Assembly (NCBI GenBank): GCA_016213675.1
Contig: JACQZW010000074.1
Location: 1-40,717, forward strand
DNA: 40,717 bases
Direction of reading: 5' to 3'
Source of the DNA: Acidobacteriota bacterium
Lineage (GTDB): Bacteria > Acidobacteriota > Thermoanaerobaculia > Thermoanaerobaculales > Thermoanaerobaculaceae
Part shown: positions 23,653 to 29,995 of the stretch, in pieces
How the letters are laid out: each line of letters opens with the position of its first letter
Position numbering within the stretch: position 1 is the stretch's first letter
Translations under genes and position numbers: made by a program
The notes under the pieces: model-generated
What the model was told of the DNA's origin: nothing
Seen by the model: only the letters and a program-made list of their open reading frames with translations
Database searches by the model: none

Positions 23653-24930
23653 TCACATCGAGGCGTCGTGGACGATGACCCAGGCGCCGGCGCGGCGGTG
23701 GAAGACGATCAGGGTCAGCCCGGTGGCGCTCGAGCCGTCCGCCTTGACCAGCGTCCAGCGCGCCGCCACCGAGATGCCGTGGGTGCGCGACGGCAGCGCG
23801 TCGCCGAGGACGCTCGCCTCGGCGCCCCACGCCTCGCGGACATCGAGCGGCTCGAGGGTCAGCGTGCCCATCGCGGCAGGGTCGGTGTAGCGCGCCCGGT
23901 AGCGGTCGAGGACGGCCTGCCGGCCCCGGGTGATGCCGCTCGGGGAGACGAACACGGCGTCGTCGGCGTAGGCGGCGCAGAACGCCTCGAGGTCGCCGCG
24001 GCTCCACGCCGCGGCCTGGTCGCGGAGCAGCGCCGTCACCTGCTCGCGCGCTTTCTCGCTGCCCCGCTCGCGGCGGAGGCGGAACCACAGCGAGCCGCCG
24101 GGGCCGGCGACGAAGCGGTGCGGCGCCGTGATCGCGGCGTCGGACATCACTTCGTCGGCGCCGGCGAAGCGGAAGCCGCGCCCCTCGAGCCAGGTGAACA
24201 GGGCCTCCCACTGCGCCGCGCCGACCTCGTTGGCGTGGAGCAGGAGGACTTGCGGCACCGCGCGCTCGAAGAGCTCGTCGCCCAGCTCCGTCTGGGTCAA
24301 CACCTCCGTCCGCAGAGCGAGCTGGTAGTCGTCGGCGACGCGAGCGAGCGCGGCCGCGTCCCCGGCGCGGCGGGCATTGACCCACGCCTCCTCGTACGAC
24401 CAGTCCTGGTCGTCGATGGTGACCGGGACGTTGCGCTGGCCCGAGCGGTCCAGGTAGGCGCGGACGGCGTCGAGCTTCTCAGGCGTGTCACCCTCGCGCA
24501 GGAACGGAAAACGGAAGAAGCGCACGGTGCGACTGTGCCGGTCGAGGAAGCCCTGCAGCCCGGCACGCCCGGCCTCGGCGTCGGCGATCCAGGCGTCGGC
24601 CGCGGTGCGCGACAGGTCGAGGTGCCCCTTCGTGTGGTTGCCGAGCTCGTGCCCGTCGTCGAGCCAGCGGGCCAGCAACGCCTCGTCCGCCGCGCCGCGG
24701 ACGTTGCCCCAGACCACGAAGCCGACGGCGCCGACGCGGTGCTTGGCGAGCACCGCGAGGAGGTCCGAGGTGATCCGCGCGCGCTCGGCGGGGTCCGAGT
24801 GCAGGCGTCCGGCGCCCATCGGCAGGTCGTCGACGGTCACGAGGAGCGGCCGGCCGGCGTCCCCGCCGGCCAGCGCGACACTCGCCGCAATCACGGCCAC
24901 GACTCCGATCGCGAGCACACGCCTGGTCAT
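23653..24930 (-). CDS. Exported polysaccharide-deacetylase-like protein fused to a SnoaL/DUF4440 domain
   Basis: 425 residues; ATG 24930 is chosen because GGGAGG precedes it and a signal peptide follows (MTRRVLAIGVVAVIAASVAL). Residues ~30-270 are a NodB-type fold: 'LLVTVDDLPMG' supplies the catalytic Asp pair, and 'GHELGNHTKGHLDLS' the H-x4-H metal site. 'VLLLHANEVGAAQWEALFTWL' is a later motif. Residues ~300-425 ('EQVTALLRDQAAAWSRGDLEAFCAAYADDAVFVSPSG') are a DUF4440/SnoaL-like cone domain. It probably hydrolyses an N- or O-acetyl group on a periplasmic glycan or small molecule; the fused domain may bind ligand. The fusion is unusual to me, but I cannot say how rare it is. Confidence 0.8.
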   Translation of the reverse strand: MTRRVLAIGVVAVIAASVALAGGDAGRPLLVTVDDLPMGAGRLHSDPAERARITSDLLAVLAKHRVGAVGFVVWGNVRGAADEALLARWLDDGHELGNHTKGHLDLSRTAADAWIADAEAGRAGLQGFLDRHSRTVRFFRFPFLREGDTPEKLDAVRAYLDRSGQRNVPVTIDDQDWSYEEAWVNARRAGDAAALARVADDYQLALRTEVLTQTELGDELFERAVPQVLLLHANEVGAAQWEALFTWLEGRGFRFAGADEVMSDAAITAPHRFVAGPGGSLWFRLRRERGSEKAREQVTALLRDQAAAWSRGDLEAFCAAYADDAVFVSPSGITRGRQAVLDRYRARYTDPAAMGTLTLEPLDVREAWGAEASVLGDALPSRTHGISVAARWTLVKADGSSATGLTLIVFHRRAGAWVIVHDASM

Positions 24931-25068
24931 CTCGAACCTCCCGGCCGCTCGAGCGGCGCGGCGGGACGGTACCACGATCGGTCTCGCCGCCCCGGCCCGA
25001 AACACGTGAAGCGGGCCCCTGCCCGCTCCACGTCCGCCGCGATGCGCGGCGCCTACGGCACGGCTCGC

Positions 25069-25908
25069 TCAGTTGCGGCCGTTGCCACCGTTGCCACCGT
25101 TGCCACCCGCGGAGCCTGTCCCGCCGCCGGGGCCGGTGCCGTCGCACACCCCGCCGTTGCCGCCACCACTCCCCTGACCGCCGCCCGACCCGCCGGAGCG
25201 GCCGTGACCGCGCCCTCCCCTGCCGGTGCCGCGACCCGCGACCGGGTTGCCGGCCGCATCGACGGGGCCGCGCTCCCGCGCCGAGGCGATGATCGTGGCG
25301 TAGGTGTCGGCGCCGATGTACTGCGGCGTGTACGTCGCCCCTTCGGCAGCGAGCGCCGCGACGAAGGCGCGCAGGTGGTTCCGCGAGCCCTTGGCGAGGT
25401 TCTGGTAGACGGTGTCGAGGTCGACGTCGTCGGCCTCGGCCAGCTCGGCGGCGACGTCGCGCAGGTCGAGGTCCTCGATGGTGGCGCCGACGGTCAGGGC
25501 GTCGACGAGCGACAGCCGGCCGCGGGCGACGAGCTGGTCGTGGAGCGACTGCAGCCGCGGGTCGGCGAACACGCCGACCGGGTTGGCGCCGACCGGGTCG
25601 GCCACCGCGTAGCGGTCGAGCAACGCCTTGACCGCATCCATGTGCCGCTGCTCGCTGCCGGCGATGTTGAGGAACTCCCTGGCCTGCCAGTCGGCGTACA
25701 GCGTCGTGTAGACGTCGCGGGCCAGCTTCTCCTCCTCGCGAATGAAGCGCAGGCCCTCGGTCTCGGCCTGGCTCAGCGTGCCGACCGGCAAGGTCGCCAG
25801 CCGCTGGCAGCCGCCGCGGCCGCCGCCCCGTTGCGCCGCCGCCGGAAGCGCCGCCGCCATCGCCAGGACCGCCAGGATCGTCATCGTGCGTGCTGTCGTG
25901 GTGCTCAT
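25069..25908 (-). CDS. Exported DUF2202 ferritin-like protein with Gly/Asn-rich tail
   Basis: 279 residues with a signal peptide (ILAVLAMAAALPAAAQ). The core (~40-200) is DUF2202 (PF09968): 'LSQAETEGLRFIREEEKLARDVYTTL', quoted in part, 'FLNIAGSEQRHMDAVKALLDRY' and 'NHLRAFVAAL'. These supply Glu/His residues in a four-helix ferritin-like arrangement that could bind a di-metal centre. The last ~60 residues are low-complexity Gly-rich sequence containing one Cys. The biological role of DUF2202 is not established. The gene is preceded by 215 bases holding CCTGCA repeats. Confidence 0.82.
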   Translation of the reverse strand: MSTTTARTMTILAVLAMAAALPAAAQRGGGRGGCQRLATLPVGTLSQAETEGLRFIREEEKLARDVYTTLYADWQAREFLNIAGSEQRHMDAVKALLDRYAVADPVGANPVGVFADPRLQSLHDQLVARGRLSLVDALTVGATIEDLDLRDVAAELAEADDVDLDTVYQNLAKGSRNHLRAFVAALAAEGATYTPQYIGADTYATIIASARERGPVDAAGNPVAGRGTGRGGRGHGRSGGSGGGQGSGGGNGGVCDGTGPGGGTGSAGGNGGNGGNGRN

Positions 25909-26064
25909 GTCTCACCCCCCGTTTCCGTCGCCGGATTGCCCGGCCACGCCGGAGGCATGAGCAAGCGCGGTGCCACCACCGCACGAAGATCTCCGCACGA
26001 GTCACAACCGATTGAATTGCGGCGTGTTGTGCTCACGTCCCGGAAACCGGACCTCGACGCGCCG

Positions 26065-26110
26065 CCTGCAGCGCCTTGCAGTCGCCTGCAAGCGTCTTCG
26101 TGACCTGCAG
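26065..26110. repeat. CCTGCA repeats at ~20-base spacing plus a short palindrome
   Basis: CCTGCA occurs at 26065, 26085 and 26104. The central copy is part of the perfect palindrome CTTGCAG-TCGC-CTGCAAG (26075-26092). Two helical turns between copies would suit cooperative protein binding upstream of the DUF2202 gene, or they may simply be the 3' hairpin of the YgbA-like gene. The rest of 25909-26123 shows nothing clear. Confidence 0.35.
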
Positions 26111-26123
26111 TGTCGGCGCGCAT

Positions 26124-26471
26124 TCAGCTCCGGCCGGCGGGTCGCGGCGGCGGCGGCACCGGGCGGCGGCCGTCGACGAGGTGGAAGATGGCGAGCACCG
26201 GGTGAGTCCGCAGCATCCGCGGCCCGGCGAAGCGCATCACCGCGCGCATCTGCTCGCGCGGCTCGGCCCGGTAGCAGTGGATCGGGCAGCTCACGCAGGT
26301 CGGCTTGTCGGGACCGTACGGGCAGCGGTCGAGGCGGCGGTCGGCGTAATCGGCGAGGGCGGCGCAGGCCGCGCACAGGCCGTCGGTGCCGTGGTGCGCG
26401 GCGCAGTACAGCTCGACCATCGCCCGCACCGTGCGCCGCTCCCGCCCCAGTCGCCGCGAGGCCTTGCCCAT
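26124..26471 (-). CDS. YgbA-like 'nitrous oxide-stimulated promoter' family protein
   Basis: 115 residues from ATG 26471, matching E. coli YgbA length (~117). Diagnostic elements: 'RRLGRERRTVRAMVELYCAAHH', in part; 'LCAACAALADYADRRLDRCPYG'; 'KPTCVSCPIHCYRAEPREQMRAVMRFAGPRML', in part; 'HPVLAIFHLVDGR'. Six conserved cysteines suggest a metal or Fe-S site. The E. coli gene belongs to the NsrR (NO-sensing) regulon and helps growth under nitrosative stress; the biochemical role is unknown. Here a CTTGAC-N4-GTCAAG palindrome lies 30-45 bases upstream of the start, in keeping with FNR/DNR-type control. An N-terminal extension to 26540 is open but would run through that palindrome. Confidence 0.85.
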   Translation of the reverse strand: MGKASRRLGRERRTVRAMVELYCAAHHGTDGLCAACAALADYADRRLDRCPYGPDKPTCVSCPIHCYRAEPREQMRAVMRFAGPRMLRTHPVLAIFHLVDGRRPVPPPPRPAGRS

Positions 26472-26500
26472 GGCTCTATCATCGTGCCGCCGGGCCGCCG

Positions 26501-26516
26501 CGACCTTGACGGCGGT
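26501..26516. promoter_or_regulatory. FNR/DNR-type palindrome upstream of YgbA-like and M35 genes
   Basis: Perfect inverted repeat CTTGACGGCGGTCAAG, same arms as at 3790-3805. It sits in the divergent region, ~30 bases upstream of the YgbA-like start and centred about 60 bases upstream of the predicted M35 transcript start, a classic activator distance for CRP/FNR proteins. Confidence 0.5.
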
Positions 26517-26533
26517 CAAGTCCGCTGCCTCCG

Positions 26534-26562
26534 TTGACAACGTCCCTCCGTTCGTCTAGAAG
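26534..26562 (+). promoter_or_regulatory. Candidate promoter for the M35 protease gene
   Basis: TTGACA (26534-26539), a 17-base spacer and TAGAAG (26557-26562). The transcript would have a ~175-base leader before the ATG at 26745; I see no riboswitch or ORF in that leader. Confidence 0.45.
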
Positions 26563-26744
26563 GTGCCCAGGATTCCTGCAGCGTGATCGGGCAGCGACGA
26601 CGGGTGGAAGGCATTGCCGGTGCGCCGGGGCGTTCCCGGCCGGCCGGTGGTGCGCGCACGCCCGCCCGGTCCGGTGCCAGTCCGTCGGACCAATCCGCCC
26701 CACCCGGGGGCACGACCGGAGCATCTGAGGAAAGGGAGGACAGG

Positions 26745-27815
26745 ATGAGGAAGAACGTGCTGTGGCTGTTGGTGGCCGTCGCCGTGTTGGCGGCCGGAAC
26801 CGTCCTGGCGATGCCGCCGCAGGAGCGCGGCGGGAACGTCGGGCTGACCAGCTCTCTCGCCGTCGAGAAGTGGCAGCACGACCTCAAGGACGAGATCGCG
26901 CTGACCTTCGAGCTCACGAACCTCGGCGCGGACAGCGTCTCGGTGCTGCGCTGGCAGATGCCGGCCGACGAGCTCGAGGCCGACCTCCTCCTCGTCGAGC
27001 GGGACGGCGTGGCCGTGCCGTACGAGGGCATGCTGGCCAAGCGCGCTGCGCCGGCCCCCGAGGACTACCTCGAGATCCTCCCGGGCGAGACGTTCAGCGT
27101 CACGTTCGACCCGTCGGCCGCCTACGACATGACGGTCCGCGGCGAGTACACGATCCGCTACCGCGGCCGTCTCACCGACGTCCTGGCTGAGCCGTCGCGC
27201 GGCGGCGTGCACGCGATGGGCACGCCGGCGCCGGCCCGCGCGGACGTCGCCTCCAACGCGGTGAACCTCTACGTCGAGGGCGTCGAGCCCGGCTTCCGCC
27301 TCGACTTCCCGATCACCGACATGACCATCGGCGGCTACACCAAGTGCACGACCTCGCAGCAGACCACGCTGGTGACCGCGCACAACAACGCCGCCTCCAT
27401 ATCCGGCAAGGCCAAGAACAGCGTGGTCAACGGCACGCTCTACACGTGGTGGTTCGGAACCTACTCGACCACCAACGACGGCATCGTCACCGACCACTTC
27501 AACAAGATCAACGACGCGTTCGTCAACAAGTCGGTCACCTACGACTGCGGCTGCAAGAAGCCGTACTACGCCTACGTCTACCCGACCCAGCCGTACAAGA
27601 TCTACGTGTGCAAGGTGTTCTGGACGGCGCCGGCGCTCGGCCGCGACTCCAAGGCCGGCACGCTGGTCCACGAGATGAGCCACTTCAACGTGGTCGCCTC
27701 GACCAACGATTACGTCTACGGCGCGACCGGCGCCCACAACCTGGCGCTGACGAACCCGTCGCAGGCCATCGACAACGCCGACAACCACGAGTACTTCGCC
27801 GAGGACCAGAACTAG
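26745..27815 (+). CDS. Secreted M35-like (peptidyl-Lys type) zinc metalloendopeptidase
   Basis: 356 residues from ATG 26745, with SD GGGAGG and a signal peptide 'MRKNVLWLLVAVAVLAAG'. Residues ~25-180 are a beta-rich prodomain-like region ('LTFELTNLGADSVSVLRWQMP', in part). The catalytic domain contains 'AGTLVHEMSHFNVVASTNDYVYG' in outline: HEMSH zinc site, followed by a 'TND-x-VYG' segment that supplies the Asp third ligand of aspzincins. 'ALTNPSQAIDNADNHEYFAED' near the C-terminus is typical of the lysine-specific metalloendopeptidase family (PF14521). It would cleave extracellular proteins, probably at Lys. A perfect GC palindrome follows 23 bases after the stop. Confidence 0.88.
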   Translation: MRKNVLWLLVAVAVLAAGTVLAMPPQERGGNVGLTSSLAVEKWQHDLKDEIALTFELTNLGADSVSVLRWQMPADELEADLLLVERDGVAVPYEGMLAKRAAPAPEDYLEILPGETFSVTFDPSAAYDMTVRGEYTIRYRGRLTDVLAEPSRGGVHAMGTPAPARADVASNAVNLYVEGVEPGFRLDFPITDMTIGGYTKCTTSQQTTLVTAHNNAASISGKAKNSVVNGTLYTWWFGTYSTTNDGIVTDHFNKINDAFVNKSVTYDCGCKKPYYAYVYPTQPYKIYVCKVFWTAPALGRDSKAGTLVHEMSHFNVVASTNDYVYGATGAHNLALTNPSQAIDNADNHEYFAEDQN

Positions 27816-27838
27816 CCGCTGGCGGTCGCAGTGCACCA

Positions 27839-27866
27839 GACGGGCGGGGCCGCGGCCCCGCCCGTC
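27839..27866. terminator. 28-base perfect palindrome between convergent genes
   Basis: GACGGGCGGGGCCG pairs with CGGCCCCGCCCGTC without mismatch. It lies between the stops of the M35 gene and the lipid-kinase gene, so it is probably a bidirectional terminator lacking a U-tract. Confidence 0.6.
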
Positions 27867-27887
27867 CTCTGCTCGAGACACCCCGGG

Positions 27888-28841
27888 CTAGGTGCCCTCG
27901 GCGGGTACGACGATGTCGACCTGGCGCGGCAGGCACTCGACAGAGAGCGCGGTGCCGGCGGTGCAGATCGTCTCGCCGTCGGCGTGGGTGACGAGCGCGC
28001 CTTCGAGCGCCTCGATTGTGAGCTCGCGGGCGCGCCCGGTCGTGACGTGCGGCGACGCCGCCTGGGTGCCCCGCATGAAGCTGACGAACAGGCGCACCAT
28101 AGCGCGCCGGCTCGGCGGCGCGGCCAGGCAGAGGTCGAGCTCGCCGTCGTCGGTCGCGGCGGCCGGCGCCATGAAGAACGCGCCGCCCATCCGCCGCCCG
28201 TTCATCAGCGAGACGAGCGCCGCCCGCCGGACGACCTCATCCCCGCCGAAGCGGACCCGGACGAGGGGCGCGCCCGAGTAGGTCGCGAGCGTCCTGACGG
28301 CGGCCCAGGCGTAGGCGGTCGCGCCGCGCAGCCGGCGCATCCTCGCCGCCTCGAGGCCGACGAGGGTGTCGAAGCCGATCCCGACACCGTTACCGAAGAA
28401 CCGACCTTGGGGGAAGTCCCCGCCGACGACCCTGCCGACGTCGAGCGGCCGGCGGCGGCCGGCGGCGAGCGCCTCGAGGGCTTCGTCGAGCCGGTGGGCC
28501 GCGCCGACCCCGAACGCGAAGTCGTTGCCCCGGCCGATCGGCAGCACCGCCAGGGCCGGGACGCTCGCGCCGGCGCCCTTCGCCTCCATGAGGCCGTTGA
28601 GGACCTCGTTGCAGGTGCCGTCGCCGCCGGCGGCGGCGATCACGGTGAACCCGTCGAGCGCGGCGGCCCGGGCGATCTCGGCGGCGTGCCACCGCCCGCC
28701 GGTGAGCTCGATGGAGTGGTCGAGTCCGAGCGCGACCAGCCGCTCGCGCAGGTGCGGGAGACGCGTTCCGGCCGTCCCTTGGCCGGCGGTCGGGTTGACG
28801 ACGACCTTGAGCCGACCGGTCGGGCCGCCCCCGGCGCTCAC
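27888..28841 (-). CDS. Diacylglycerol/lipid kinase family protein (DAGK catalytic domain)
   Basis: 317 residues from the GTG at 28841, which overlaps the upstream CdsA-like stop (GTGA). The catalytic domain opens with 'KVVVNPTAGQGTA', then 'AAGGDGTCNEVLNGLM' (nucleotide-binding GGDGT), 'LPIGRGNDFAFGVG' and 'FFGNGVGIGFDTLVG', and ends with 'VTHADGETI'. Members phosphorylate diacylglycerol, sphingosine or other lipid alcohols with ATP. Coupling to a CDP-lipid synthase suggests a two-step route: lipid alcohol to phosphate to CDP-activated lipid. The substrate is unresolved; a link to the AOS cluster 15 kb away is only speculation. Confidence 0.88.
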   Translation of the reverse strand: MSAGGGPTGRLKVVVNPTAGQGTAGTRLPHLRERLVALGLDHSIELTGGRWHAAEIARAAALDGFTVIAAAGGDGTCNEVLNGLMEAKGAGASVPALAVLPIGRGNDFAFGVGAAHRLDEALEALAAGRRRPLDVGRVVGGDFPQGRFFGNGVGIGFDTLVGLEAARMRRLRGATAYAWAAVRTLATYSGAPLVRVRFGGDEVVRRAALVSLMNGRRMGGAFFMAPAAATDDGELDLCLAAPPSRRAMVRLFVSFMRGTQAASPHVTTGRARELTIEALEGALVTHADGETICTAGTALSVECLPRQVDIVVPAEGT

Positions 28842-29701
28842 GACAGCCCCCACGCCAGGCTCCACACCCAGGCCGCCGGGCCGGCGAGGAGCAACGAGTC
28901 CACGACATCGAGCACCCCGCCGACGCCGGGCAGGAGCGCGGAGGCGTGCTTGACGCCGCACCGGCGCTTGAGGGCGCTGTGCGTCAGCCCCGCGACGATG
29001 GACGCGGCGCCGACGACGACGCCGAACGCCGCGGCGGCCGCCGGCGTCCCGGCCAGGCCCGGGACCGGGCCGAGGAGCGCGACCCATCCGGCCGCGGTGG
29101 CCGCGGCGAAGGCCAGGCCGCCGAGCGTGCCCTCCCAGGTCTTCCCGGGCGACACCGTCGGCAGCATCCGGTGGCGGCCGATCGTCGTCCCGACGAGCCA
29201 GCCGCCGGCGTCGCTCATCTTGGACGCCACGACCACCAGGGCGATCCGGCCGGCCCCGGCGGGGCCGTCGCCGAGCTCCCGGAGCAGGCCGAGCAGGAGC
29301 CCGACGTAGACGACCGGGAAGATCGTCGCCGCCAGGCGCTCGAGGTCCCCCTCCCGGGCCGCCCGCAGGTGCGGCAGGAACGCCGCCAGCACCGCCGCCG
29401 CGAGCAGCAGCAAGCGGGCGGTCCCGCGCCCGGCCGGGTCGTCCGGGATGACGAGGCCAAGGCCCGCGAGGGCGACCGAGAACGCCACCGCGACGACCGG
29501 GACCGCCTGGTGCCCAGCACGGCCGAGCATCAGCGCGACCTCGGCCGCCGCGGCACCGGCGAGCAGCGCGAGCGCGACGTCGGTCGGCGCGGAGCTGCCG
29601 AGACGCTGGTGCCACCACAGCAGCGCGAGCACCGCCGCGAACGCGACCGGGCTGAACGTCAGCCGCACCCACACCTCGCGCCGTGTCTCGCCGGCTACCA
29701 C
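28838..29701 (-). CDS. CdsA-like CTP:lipid-phosphate cytidylyltransferase with altered signature
   Basis: 287 residues from a GTG, about eight membrane helices. The family signature region is 'SALKRRCGVKHASALLPGVGGVLDVVDS'-like (28942-28860 on this strand, quoted elements: KRRCGVKH, LLPGVGGVLDVVDS). Compared with the PROSITE-type CdsA pattern the usual K-D is K-H, P-x-H-G-G has Val for His, and D-R-x-D has Val for Arg. 'SDAGGWLVGTTIGRH' and 'SPGKTWEGTLGG' (metal and CTP region) are intact. It probably makes a CDP-activated lipid, but a different phospholipid acceptor or reduced activity is possible. It forms a two-gene unit with the lipid kinase. Confidence 0.8.
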   Translation of the reverse strand: MVAGETRREVWVRLTFSPVAFAAVLALLWWHQRLGSSAPTDVALALLAGAAAAEVALMLGRAGHQAVPVVAVAFSVALAGLGLVIPDDPAGRGTARLLLLAAAVLAAFLPHLRAAREGDLERLAATIFPVVYVGLLLGLLRELGDGPAGAGRIALVVVASKMSDAGGWLVGTTIGRHRMLPTVSPGKTWEGTLGGLAFAAATAAGWVALLGPVPGLAGTPAAAAAFGVVVGAASIVAGLTHSALKRRCGVKHASALLPGVGGVLDVVDSLLLAGPAAWVWSLAWGLS

Positions 29702-29880
29702 GTGCCACCCGTCCGACGCCCGCGCGGCGCCGCTGTCATGCTCACGTCGGTCGACGGTCCCATGTGCCCCGACACTCTACCGCGGCCGACTTGTCTTCCC
29801 TCGGCCGCTGTCCTGGGCAGAGGGGGTTCTGGGACCGCCCCTTCGAGGAAGTAGCGGAGGAGACGACCTGCAGGGAGCTT

Positions 29881-29963
29881 CTGTGGAGCGCGCGCTCCGC
29901 GCGTGCTCTCGTGGCGTTTGCTTGACCCCCCAGGAGCACGCCCGGAGGGCGCGCTCCACAGCA
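29881..29963. repeat. Long hairpin-forming inverted repeat
   Basis: Arms of ~28 bases (29881-29909 starting CTGTGGAGCGCGC; 29934-29963 ending GCGCTCCACAG) pair with about two mismatches around a 24-base loop. Both strands encode near-identical short peptides because of this symmetry. It lies 33 bases beyond the glycyl radical enzyme stop. It may be a terminator or a REPIN/MITE-type insertion. The rest of 29702-29995 shows no gene. Confidence 0.7.
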
Positions 29964-29995
29964 ACCCCCCGCTCCCGGCCACGCTTTCGGTGCGA

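Noticed and set aside
25069..25250. Tandem DNA repeat or CRISPR-like array in GC-rich GGN repeats
   Set aside because: This is the low-complexity Gly/Asn-rich tail of the DUF2202 protein; no spacers or conserved repeat units. No CRISPR array was found anywhere in the window.
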